Origin: Endozoicomonas sp965199185
GTDB lineage: Bacteria > Pseudomonadota > Gammaproteobacteria > Pseudomonadales > Endozoicomonadaceae
DNA length: 64,000 nt
Direction of reading: 5' to 3'
Assembly (NCBI GenBank): GCA_965199185.1
Contig: CBDAQW010000040.1
Location: 65,099 to 129,098 of the forward strand
The notes below the pieces were generated by a model. That model saw only the letters and a program-made list of their open reading frames with translations. It was not told the origin of the DNA and did not search any database. Positions 56,055 to 64,000 of the stretch are shown here, in pieces. The first letter of the stretch is position 1. The number at the start of each line of letters is the position of its first letter. Both the position numbers and the translations under genes were made by a program.

Positions 56055-56949
56055 ACGCCTTTACAACGACATTGGTTTTAAGCGTTCATCACGTTACTAC
56101 TAGTCACCGGCTGTCAAAGCGCTCCGCCTCCGAAACACAGCACAGTAAAGTTGCCACAACACCTGAGCGAAAGCACATTTACCTTTCCTCTACCTATCTA
56201 TACCTTACACCCAAGCACACCCGCTTCCAGCGATACTATCAGAGTGTATATTGAAGGGGATGGTAGAGCATGGATAAAAACCGGGCGACCATCAACAGAC
56301 CCCCACCCCGCATAGACGACTCATGCATTCTTTAATGTCCCGCGACCCCAAAAGGGACATCGCCTATATTGCACGACCATGCCAGTATATACAGAACGAT
56401 CTTTGCAGCGTGGATGTATGGACGTATTGACCGATACAGTCAACAGGCCCATCAATAGCATCAATAAAGCCATCGATACTATTAAGCATCATGGTGGATA
56501 TAAGAAGATTCAACTTATTGGTTATTCTGGGGGCGCCACCATCGCACTTCTGGTCGCCGCACTGCGAGACGATATTGAGTCAATACGAACCCTTGCCGGA
56601 AACCTTTCACCTGAGTTCACCAACCGTTTCCACAATGTCTCTCCGATGCCTTCTGCCCTTGAACCCGTCGATTTCAAACAGCAAACTTCAATCTATTCCA
56701 CAAATTCATTATTTTGGCTTTAAAGATCGATTAATCCCAGCAGGCATCAGCCAACATTACCTACGCCACTTCACTCACCGAGAGTGCATTAAAATAACAG
56801 GCATACCAGCAGACCACTACTCAGGATGGAGCAAAGAATGGCAACACTTACTCAGTGAACAGCCGGGGCTGCTCAAGCAGAAATCAATAAAAACAGACTT
56901 TGAAAAGACAGATAAGACTTACGCATTAACAGAATGCTCTGAAGTTTGA
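56055..56949 (+). pseudogene. Decayed lipoprotein alpha/beta hydrolase
   Basis: Pieces in order: a hydrophobic leader and lipobox (FITLLLVTGCQSAPPP, about 56080-56130), RVYIEGDGRAWIKTGRPSTDP (about 56240-56305), a TAG stop, then CTTMPVYTERSLQRGC, LIGYSGGATIALLVAALRDDIESIRTLAGNLSPEFTNRFHNVSPM (serine hydrolase G-x-S-x-G, 56520-56650) and, after a frame change near 56690, IPQIHYFGFKDRLIPAGIS, RECIKITGIPADHYSGW with the catalytic His region. The order matches a lipoprotein-type serine hydrolase family. At least two lesions are present. Confidence 0.65.
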
Positions 56950-57275
56950 TAATCGCCATAAATGGCCACCTTTCAAGGATGAAAGTGAGAAGTATTACTC
57001 GCCCGATAACTGCACAATGTTCACTTCCACAACACACGGTATTTCTGATCATTGAGTCAAAACAACCAACGTGAACAAGGCTGGCAGACTTCCTTGAAAT
57101 GTTAATAGAAGTGCTGATATGGGGCTCATGTTTGCAGCTGAGAAAAACAGGACGGTATCACTGGAAAAAGGTCAGTGGCAGCAGGTTCAAGACCCTGAGA
57201 TTCCAGACGATGGCCCGGATGCCTGGCTTAAAGATTTTGGCAAGATCAGGTTGTTCCGGACGATGCTAAAAGCCC
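56950..57275. pseudogene. Transposase-like scrap between hydrolase relic and integrase tail
   Basis: In plus frame from about 57120: MGLMFAAEKNRTVSLEKGQWQQVQDPEIPDDGPDAWLKDFGKIRLFRTMLK, then a stop. The D-WLK-FG-v--Frt pattern resembles an internal stretch of DDE transposases near the second Asp (IS701/IS4-like). No ends or other domains were found. The first 150 bp show nothing. Confidence 0.35.
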
Positions 57276-57457
57276 GTCCTCGGACACTCTGACATCAAGA
57301 TGACCGAGAAGTACGCAAAATTCAGCAAAGATCACTTAAAAGACGCTGTTAGTCTACATCCGATAAACAAAATGGACACTTTATGGGACACATGGGCAAT
57401 TTGGCACAAATTATCCAGAAAAAAGAAGAGGAAAAACAAGGAGATAGAAGTATATAA
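57276..57457 (+). pseudogene. Tyrosine recombinase (integrase) C-terminal tail beside tRNA-Ser
   Basis: The frame KPVLGHSDIKMTEKYAKFSKDHLKDAVSLH is the typical end of a tyrosine recombinase: LGHS.I.MTE(K/R)YA with the nucleophilic Tyr, followed by the helix HL-DAVS. It reads on toward the 3' (CCA) end of the tRNA-Ser. The catalytic Arg boxes are missing. It marks a former integrative element at this tRNA. Confidence 0.65.
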
Positions 57458-57550
57458 TGGCGGTGAGGGAGGGATTCGAACCCTCGATACGGCTACAAAC
57501 CGTATACTCCCTTAGCAGGGGAGCGCCTTCAGCCTCTCGGCCACCTCACC
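57458..57550 (-). tRNA. tRNA-Ser (GCU), copy 2
   Basis: 93 nt, same sequence as 55274-55366 with GCU anticodon and encoded CCA. It is downstream of csrA on the same strand, the usual gammaproteobacterial order csrA - tRNA-Ser - tRNA-Arg, so this is probably the ancestral copy. Confidence 0.95.
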
Positions 57551-57637
57551 GTTAACGGAAGCTATATTACCTTGAAGGCATTGAATTGCAAGCTTTTTAT
57601 AACCAACCCCGCCAGTAAAACATGCGCTTTAAATAAT

Positions 57638-57660
57638 AAAAAACCCGGGACAACCGGGCA
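57638..57660 (-). terminator. Rho-independent terminator after csrA
   Basis: Read on the minus strand, GCCCGGTTGTCCCGGG is followed by TTTTTTATTATT. The stem CCCGG/CCGGG with a T6 tail lies about 60 bp after the csrA stop and before tRNA-Ser. Confidence 0.75.
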
Positions 57661-57721
57661 CTCCTAAGGCAATCTCACTACTTACTCAGTACACTCTACA
57701 ACTGAGCTCGCAGAAGACTAT

Positions 57722-57926
57722 TCAGTAACTGTCAGATACTGAAGACGCACTGTCGTGCTCTTTCTCTTTTTGGATACGCTGGTAAATCTCTTCACGGTGT
57801 ACGGCCACTTCCTTAGGAGCGTTTACACCAATTCGAACCTGATTACCTTTCACACCCAGAACAGTCACAGTGACCTCGTCCCCGACCATCAGGGTTTCTC
57901 CCTACGCGGCGAGTCAGAATCAGCAT
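57722..57926 (-). pseudogene. csrA: Carbon storage regulator CsrA with a one-base insertion
   Basis: AAGGAG precedes ATG at 57926. The frame begins MLILTRRVG, then an extra A (between GGG and GAA of the GET codons, near 57900) shifts it. One base removed, it reads ETLMVGDEVTVTVLGVKGNQVRIGVNAPKEVAVHREEIYQRIQKEKEHDS to a stop at 57722, an otherwise textbook CsrA of 67 residues. CsrA binds GGA motifs in mRNA leaders and controls translation and stability. Its neighbours lysC and tRNA-Ser are as in Pseudomonas. Because the rest is unmutated and CsrA is usually needed, a sequence error is as likely as real loss. Confidence 0.9.
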
Positions 57927-58347
57927 TACAATCTCCTTATTTACATCTCTTTTAAGTCAACAACCGTCAATTCTGAGCTCGGTGGTCATTGGCAATGTCA
58001 TTGAAAGCCTGTTCTGACGATTTACCAAGAACCCTAATTAAGAATGCTATTCTTTGCCAGAATCAAGAATGAAGGATACTCCCCCTCTTTGCAGCAACTG
58101 ATTATAGCAACTGACGCACTCAGTTCAGGCAAGTAAGTATATCTCAGCTCACCGGTTTATGCTTAAGAATTATTCAGCAAACCAAGTCTAGTCACCAAAA
58201 GCAGCATTTCCATTCGTACTTTTACCTGAGAGATAATGAAAACACCGGGCGAATCAAGACTCCACCTCAGTTAGTAATATGTTGGGCAATTCCAACACAA
58301 CCTCGATAAGCTCATAAGCCTAGTAGAGGATGGCCAATCCTGCCCGA
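57927..58347. other. csrA upstream region
   Basis: A 420-bp gap between lysC and csrA, presumably holding the csrA promoter(s). No hairpin, repeat or frame stood out. It is rich in AT and contains no recognised regulator site. Confidence 0.3.
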
Positions 58348-59610
58348 TTATATTGCTTCCGATAGTTTAGACCTCGTTTGTTTCAACTGGTTCCCTGTCG
58401 AGTTCAAAAGCCGGAATGCAGAGCCCCGTACCGCCAGCTCAAGATATTTTTCTGCAATAATGACCGACACCTTGATCTCAGACGTCGAGATAATCTGGAT
58501 GTTGATTCCCTCCGCGGCCAGAGCTTCAAACATGGTACTTGCCACCCCAGCATGAGAGCGCATACCAACACCGACGATAGACACTTTGGCTATCTTGGAA
58601 TCCCCATCCTGCTCGCGGGCACCAAGTTCTTCAACAATTTGCTGAACCACTTTCTGAGTGCGTTCGTAGTCATTGCGATGGACTGTGAAAGTGAAGTCAG
58701 TGGTACGATCGTCTGCCACGTTTTGGACAATCATATCCACTTCAATATTGGCCCGACTGATTGGCCCCAGAATTCTGGAAGCGACACCCGGAATATCTGG
58801 CACTCCTTTTACAGTCAGCTTGGCTTCATCTCTATTGAATGCAATGCCGGATACAACCGGTGCCTCCATAGCGTGCTCCTCATCAAGCGTTATCAAAGTT
58901 CCAGGGCCATCCTGGAAGGTGTGTAAAACTCTTAAATTGACGTTATATTTGCCAGCAAACTCCACCGCTCTGATCTGCAGAACCTTGGAGCCGAGACTGG
59001 CCATTTCGAGCATTTCTTCAAAGGTAATCTTATCGAGTCGACGAGCATCTTCGACCACCCTCGGATCAGTGGTGTAGACACCATCCACATCGGTGTAAAT
59101 CTGACACTCATCGGCCTGCAGGGCAGCAGCCAGAGCTACAGCCGTAGTATCTGAACCACCACGACCCAGGGTCGTGATATTGCCGTTATCATCTTTACCC
59201 TGAAAACCTGCCACAACGATGACGCGCCCCTGATCAAGATCACGGCGCATGTTGTCGGTCTCAATGTGTTGAATACGCGCTTTGGTATGCGCGTTATCGG
59301 TAGTGATCGCTACCTGAGAACCTGTATAGGATACAGCCGGACAGTCACGCTCATTCAGCGCCATGCTCAGCAACCCTATAGTCACTTGTTCACCGGTGGA
59401 CAGAATAACATCCATCTCCCGCGGCGTAGGGCGGGACTGCATACTATTGGCCAGTTCTACCAGCCGGTTGGTTTCCCCACTCATGGCAGACACAACAACG
59501 ACAACATCATGCCCCTGATCGCGGAATCCTTTTACCTTATCGGCTACCCCCTGAATGCGTTCGGGGGTGCCCACGGAGGTGCCGCCAAATTTTTGTACTA
59601 ACAGCGCCAT
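58348..59610 (-). CDS. lysC: Aspartate kinase LysC, altered C-terminus by two indels
   Basis: The open frame is 420 residues. KFGGTSVGTPERI (kinase start), VVVVSAMSGETNRLV, VVAGFQGKDDNGNITTLGRGGSDTTAVALAAAL, YTDVDGVYTTDPR and two ACT domains (LTVKGVPDIPGVASRI, VSIVGVGMRSHAGVASTMF) are intact. The last 28 codons are out of the normal frame. Dropping one G (C4 at 58424-58427) and one T (A4 at 58406-58409) restores ALHSGFELDREPVETNEV and a stop at 58367, the usual family ending. The core enzyme, which phosphorylates aspartate at the head of the Lys/Thr/Met pathway, should still be made. ACT domains suggest feedback control by lysine/threonine. Confidence 0.92.
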   Translation of the reverse strand: MALLVQKFGGTSVGTPERIQGVADKVKGFRDQGHDVVVVVSAMSGETNRLVELANSMQSRPTPREMDVILSTGEQVTIGLLSMALNERDCPAVSYTGSQVAITTDNAHTKARIQHIETDNMRRDLDQGRVIVVAGFQGKDDNGNITTLGRGGSDTTAVALAAALQADECQIYTDVDGVYTTDPRVVEDARRLDKITFEEMLEMASLGSKVLQIRAVEFAGKYNVNLRVLHTFQDGPGTLITLDEEHAMEAPVVSGIAFNRDEAKLTVKGVPDIPGVASRILGPISRANIEVDMIVQNVADDRTTDFTFTVHRNDYERTQKVVQQIVEELGAREQDGDSKIAKVSIVGVGMRSHAGVASTMFEALAAEGINIQIISTSEIKVSVIIAEKYLELAVRGSAFRLLNSTGNQLKQTRSKLSEAI

Positions 59611-59678
59611 TTTATAATTTCTACTTCATCTGCTGTGATTGAAGGCTGGCCCGTGGCAAACAGTTAAGGGGAACAGCA

Positions 59679-59792
59679 ACGTAAAATTTACCGAAAACTC
59701 CGTTTATCCTGAGCTTGTCGAAGGATGCTATGCAAGCACTTCGACAGGCTCAGTACGAACGGTGGTAAACTTTGTACTACCACTCTCCTAAG
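59679..59792 (-). repeat. 114-bp dispersed palindromic repeat, copy 2
   Basis: Reverse complement of the repeat at 6386-6499 with few changes over 114 bp. It lies between the alaS terminator and lysC. The inner arms CCTGAGCTTGTCGAAG and CTTCGACAGGCTCAG make a strong hairpin. Confidence 0.85.
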
Positions 59793-59864
59793 AATCAGTT
59801 TCTTTGAGCTCCCGAGCCGAGCAGAAAACTTAACATGATTAAGCTCGTGTTCCTATGGTTAACG

Positions 59865-59900
59865 ACAATAAAAACGGGCATTAAAGCCCGTTTTTATTGT
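59865..59900 (-). terminator. Rho-independent terminator after alaS
   Basis: A 15-bp perfect stem (ACAATAAAAACGGGC pairing with GCCCGTTTTTATTGT) around ATTAAA. Both sides have A or T runs, so it can work in either direction; it is 24 bp past the alaS stop. Confidence 0.9.
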
Positions 59901-59923
59901 TACTTAACGCATAAGCAGAGAGT

Positions 59924-62546
59924 TTACACCCTCTTTTCAAGCCATGCAGAAATACTTTCCAAAGCCGCTTGCAAATTTTCTGGCTGAGAGCCGCCGCCCT
60001 GAGCAAAATCCGGACGACCACCACCTTTGCCACCCAACTGTTCAGCAACCATCTTCAACAAGTCACCGGCTTTTACCTTTCCGGTCAAATCTTTGGTAAC
60101 CCCCGCAGCCAAGGGCACTTTTGCTCCAGACTTAGTTGCCAGGAAAACAATACCCGAACCCAATTTTGCCTTAAGCTGATCCACCATATCCCGCAGGGAT
60201 TTTGGATCAACACCTTCAAGCTCGGTGGCCAGAACTTTTACCCCATTAATCTCAACGGCTTTGGAGATCAGATCAGCACTGCCCGCGCTTGCCAGTTTCT
60301 GCTTCAGCTGTTGCAATTCTTTTTTCAAGATCACGATTACGTTCCAGCAAAGAAGCAACCTTGCCTTGCACATTATCACGGGAACCTTTCACCAGCTCAG
60401 CAACAGACGACAGTGTATTAGCAAGAGACACCTGATAGTCATCCGCACCAACGCCAGTCACTGCTTCAATTCGACGAACACCCGCAGCAATACCCGACTC
60501 GGCAACAACACGGAACGACCCAATATCGCCTGTACGTGCAGCATGAATACCACCACAGAGCTCCACCGAGAAGTTATCAGTCCCCATCGTCAGTACACGA
60601 ACTTCATCGGAATATTTTTCACCAAACAGCGCCATCGCACCGGCATTTTTGGCGGATTCCATATCCATCAACTCGGTTTTTACCGGCGTATTAGCTCGAA
60701 TCTGTTCATTCACCAGGCGCTCGGTTTCTTTCAGTTCTTCCGGCGTTACCGCCTCAAAATGAGAGAAGTCGAAACGCAAGCGCTCAGGATTCACCAGCGA
60801 ACCCTTCTGCGTCACATGTTCACCAAGCACTTTGCGCAGTGCAGCATGCAGTATATGTGTGGCCGAGTGATTTAAAGACGTCGCCTGACGCTCATCAGCA
60901 TTAACATCCGCGGTAACCTGAGAAGACAGCTTCAGCTCACCTTCAATAACTTCAACAAGGTGCAGATGGTTGTCACCCTGTTTCTGAGTATCCAGAACCC
61001 TCAGAGAACCGCCATTAAAAGACAACTGCCCGGTATCACCAACCTGGCCACCAGACTCTGCATAAAATGGTGTCTTATCCAGAACCACTGTCGCCTGCTG
61101 ACCTTTGCCAACCAACTCAACGGGCTGACCTTCAACGAACAGAGATTGCACAGAGCCGGTATCACACACACTATCGTACCCGGTAAATTCGGTTTTACCT
61201 TCGATCACCAGCTGATCGTTGTAATCAACACCAAACTTACTGGAAGCTCTTGCTCTTTCACGTTGTGCTTCCAAGGCTTTTTCAAAGCCTTCGCGATCAA
61301 CCGTCAGCTCACGCTCACGGGCAATGTCTTCGGTCAGATCGACAGGAAAACCGTAAGTATCGTATAAGGTAAAGACGGTTTCACCGGGAATTTCTTTGCC
61401 TTTTAATTCAGTAATACTTTCTTCCAGCAGTTTCATGCCCTTATCGAGGGTCTTGGTGAATTGCTCTTCTTCCTGTAACAAAATACGTTCAATCTGTGCC
61501 TGATTCTTCACCAGATCAGGATAAGCTTCACCCATAATCCGCACCAGTGAAGCCACCAGTTTATAAAAGAACGAGTCAGTCGCTCCCAGTTTATGACCAT
61601 GGCGACAGGCACGTCGGATAATACGTCGCAACGTATAGCCACGACCTTCATTAGATGGCATCACCCCATCGCTAATCAGGAAAGAGCAGGAGCGGATATG
61701 GTCGGCAATGACTCGCAGAGAGGCTTCTGTCGTGGCAATGCCACCTAGCAATTCAGATGCATCTGCCAGCAAATCCTGAAACAGGTCGATCTCATAATTG
61801 CTGTTGACATGCTGCATGACCGCGGCAATACGTTCTAACCCCATCCCCGTATCCACGGACGGTTTTGGCAGTGGTTCCATTGTACCGTCAGACTGACGGT
61901 TGTACTGCATGAATACGGTGTTCCAGATTTCAATAAAACGATCACCGTCTTCTTCCGGAGTACCCGGACGACCACCCCAGATATGATCACCATGATCGAA
62001 GAAGATTTCAGTGCATGGACCACAAGGGCCTGTGTCGCCCATCTGCCAGAAGTTATCGGATGCGTAGGGGGCGCCTTTGTTATCACCAATGCGGATAATA
62101 TCTTCTGCAGCCACACCGATATCATTCAGCCAGATGTTATAGGCTTCGTCGTCGGACTCATAAACAGTAACGCACAGACGTTCTTTTGGCAGTTTCAGGG
62201 TAACGGTCAGGAAATCCCAGGCAAAACGGATGGCTTCTTTCTTAAAGTAATCCCCAAAACTGAAGTTACCGAGCATTTCAAAAAACGTGTGATGGCGGGC
62301 GGTATAACCAACATTATCCAGATCATTGTGCTTACCACCGGCACGAACACATTTTTGTGACGTAGTGGCACGGGTGTAATCCCGCTTCTCGCGACCGAGA
62401 AAAACATCTTTAAACTGATTCATCCCGGCATTGATAAACAGCAGTGTTGGATCATCATGAGGCACCAGAGAACTACTGGATACCACAGCATGTCCGTTGT
62501 CTTTGAAATAATTCAAAAAGGCAGAACGAATTTCGTTAGTCTTCAT
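59924..62546 (-). CDS. alaS: Alanyl-tRNA synthetase AlaS, single-base frameshift in the last sixth
   Basis: The main frame 62546-60273 (757 residues) covers the catalytic core (RSAFLNYFKDNGHAVVSSSSLVPHDDPTLLFINAGMNQFK), the tRNA-recognition part, the editing domain (LNHSATHILHAAL) and VELCGGIHAARTGDIG. It runs out of frame at an A6 run (plus-strand T6 at 60320-60325) after RNRDLEK. Dropping one A gives ELQQLKQKLASAGSADLISKAVEINGVKVLATELEG and then the whole C-Ala domain to KRV at 59924, the normal C-terminus. Total about 874 residues, the usual size. AlaS is essential, and the truncated form lacks only C-Ala, so the protein might still charge tRNA; a sequence error is more likely. Confidence 0.94.
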
Positions 62547-62668
62547 ACACTATTCCCACCGGGGGAGAATTCTCGTTAATTTAGCATGCAAGAAAGCAGG
62601 CAACCCTGCTTTCGTTGAAAAAAGGCATTATATAGGAAGACGCCCAATAATTGGACGTATTGGAGCGA

Positions 62669-63562
62669 TCATTTTTTGGCTGGATCAAGCGCCTGCAAGC
62701 GAGCCAGAAGGCTGGATGTATCCCAGCGGTTACCCCCCATATTCTGGACATCCTTATAAAACTGATCGACCAAGGCAGTCAGCGGCAAGGACGCTCCGGT
62801 TTGTTCGGCCTGTTCCAGGCAGATATTCAGATCCTTGCGCATCCAATCCACCGCAAAGCCATGTTCATACTCACCATCAATCATGGTCTGGTGCCGATTT
62901 TCCATCTGCCAGGATTGGGCTGCGCCCTTAGCGATAACATCCACAACGGCGGCAGCATCCAATCCGGCTTTTTGGGCAAAATGCAATCCTTCCGAAAGCC
63001 CCTGAACGACGCCGGCAATACAGATTTGATTGACCATTTTCGTTAATTGTCCGGAACCCACAGGGCCCATCAACTTACAGCTGCGGGAATACACCGCCAT
63101 CACCGGCGCTACACGATCAAATACTGACGGATGACCACCGCACATAATCGTCAACACACCATTTTCAGCTCCCGCCTGCCCACCAGAGACAGGCGCATCA
63201 ATAAATTCCAGTTCTTTCTCAGCCGCCAGCTCTGCCAGTTCACGAGCCACAATGGCGGAAGCCGTGGTGTGGTCGACAAAAACAGCGCCCGGCTTCATGC
63301 CATGAAATGCGCCCTGAGAACCAACCGTCACTTGTCGTAAATCTTCATCATTTCCTACACAACAAAACACAATGTCGGCGCCTTTGGCCGCCAGCTCAGG
63401 TGTAGGTGCGGCAAGACCTGAATAATCCTGAACCCACTGCTCTGCTTTGCTGGCAGTGCGGTTATAGACCGTCGTCACAAACCCAGCTTTTGCCAGAAAA
63501 CCAGCCATCGGGTAACCCATCACGCCCAGCCCGATAAAGGCTACTCTTGCTCTTTCAGACAT
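62669..63562 (-). CDS. NAD(P)-dependent beta-hydroxyacid dehydrogenase (3-hydroxyisobutyrate/tartronate semialdehyde reductase type)
   Basis: 297 residues. N-terminal FIGLGVMGYPMAGFLAKAGF (NAD(P) loop), substrate motif DAPVSGGQAGAENGVLTIMCGG, and catalytic Lys in GSGQLTKMVNQICIAG are the family set. C-terminal helices with EHGFAVDWMRKDLNICLEQA follow. The exact substrate (3-hydroxyisobutyrate, tartronate semialdehyde or other) is not readable. It lies upstream of alaS on the same strand but 120 bp away. Confidence 0.87.
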   Translation of the reverse strand: MSERARVAFIGLGVMGYPMAGFLAKAGFVTTVYNRTASKAEQWVQDYSGLAAPTPELAAKGADIVFCCVGNDEDLRQVTVGSQGAFHGMKPGAVFVDHTTASAIVARELAELAAEKELEFIDAPVSGGQAGAENGVLTIMCGGHPSVFDRVAPVMAVYSRSCKLMGPVGSGQLTKMVNQICIAGVVQGLSEGLHFAQKAGLDAAAVVDVIAKGAAQSWQMENRHQTMIDGEYEHGFAVDWMRKDLNICLEQAEQTGASLPLTALVDQFYKDVQNMGGNRWDTSSLLARLQALDPAKK

Positions 63563-63783
63563 TAATCACTCCGCTTGGTTTATGGCTTTACTTTATCCAT
63601 TTGAAAAAAATTGTCAGTGTCGGTCACTATTTCGTTAGTTTAAATTTCATCAAATCATGTATTTTACTATCAAATAACTTCACCACTTCAGGTGATAAGA
63701 GAGACTAGAGGCTTAGCAGGGTTCGCTTTCAACCTTTAGTCAGCCCGGTATTTGTTTTAATTATTTTTGGAGTAGTAATTAAA

Positions 63784-64000
63784 TGAATATTAAGCCTTTT
63801 CAGTCAGCATCTTACCTATGGAACACCAATACTGACAAGGGTTTGTCAGAGAAAACAAATAAGGCAACAAATGCGGCTGGCGCTTTTGTAACTGCTATTT
63901 ATCAGCGTTATACCGTTTCTAAAGTAGATCAAGCTAATCACCTTACCGTTGAACAGCGTAAAAACACCATTGCAGAGAAAGCCATTCAAGACCAGCAAAT
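63784..64000 (+). CDS. Start of an unknown gene, cut by the window edge
   Basis: ATG at 63784, with GGAG about 13 bases upstream. 72 codons are visible: MNIKPFQSASYLWNTNTDKGLSEKTNKATNAAGAFVTAIYQRYTVSKVDQ and on, hydrophilic and helical with no signal peptide. The N-terminus is Ser/Thr/Asn-rich, as in many secreted effectors or translocators, but no family is recognised. Confidence 0.5.

Overview
The window looks like a chromosomal segment of a marine, host-associated gammaproteobacterium of the Oceanospirillales, most like Endozoicomonas. This is inferred from protein content: Pseudomonas-like core gene order, glycine-betaine synthesis, a type III effector-like gene of the NleB/SseK family, secreted ankyrin-type proteins, and many insertion sequences and small palindromic repeats. 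No rRNA, plasmid or phage structural genes were seen.

Layout. 1-6.4 kb: a very large secreted ankyrin-repeat protein fused to an FAD/NAD(P)-binding domain, split by an IS4-type element and frameshifted near its 3' end. 6.8-15.8 kb: a GlpR-like repressor, then the conserved envelope block (reading right to left) comEC - exbB - exbD - lpxK - Trm112-like - kdsB - low-Mr phosphatase - murB, with a DUF2062 membrane protein divergent from comEC. 15.8-24.1 kb: accessory DNA, with an IS630 element nested inside an ISAzo13-type relic, a choline-to-betaine cluster (betB, betA, BCCT-like transporter) and an IS4-type element with a 9-bp target duplication. 24.1-26.1 kb: lolD/lolC. 26.3-32 kb: AT-rich lineage-specific genes (a 710-aa secreted unknown, a GNAT-like protein), a 5'-nucleotidase and two small unknowns. 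32-36.4 kb: an AraC-type regulator divergent from the Leloir operon galE-galT-galK, which ends in a clear terminator. 36.4-46.4 kb: fimV, a USG-1-like asd paralogue, asd, leuB, leuD, leuC and a divergent LysR regulator. 46.4-52.2 kb: trkH, a long-chain acyl-CoA synthetase, aroC and prmB. 52.3-57.5 kb: an AT-rich island with a broken nleB/sseK-like effector gene and a broken IQ-motif protein gene, then tRNA-Ser, three tRNA-Arg, a decayed lipoprotein hydrolase and integrase/transposase scraps. 57.5-64 kb: tRNA-Ser, csrA, lysC, alaS, a beta-hydroxyacid dehydrogenase and the start of an unknown gene.

Point of caution. Core genes that should be intact (alaS, lysC, csrA) each carry one or two single-base indels, mostly in homopolymers. 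Either the assembly has indel errors or this lineage tolerates or slips over such tracts. Every frameshift pseudogene call here, including the effector genes, should be read with that in mind.

Three families of short palindromic repeats are spread through intergenic DNA: a MITE-like element with 18-bp ends (20784, 36765, 45258), a 114-bp repeat (6386, 59679) and a related 167-bp element (45049, partial at 53676). One 48-bp perfect palindrome beside comEC contains two copies of the Neisseria-type AG-DUS uptake word.
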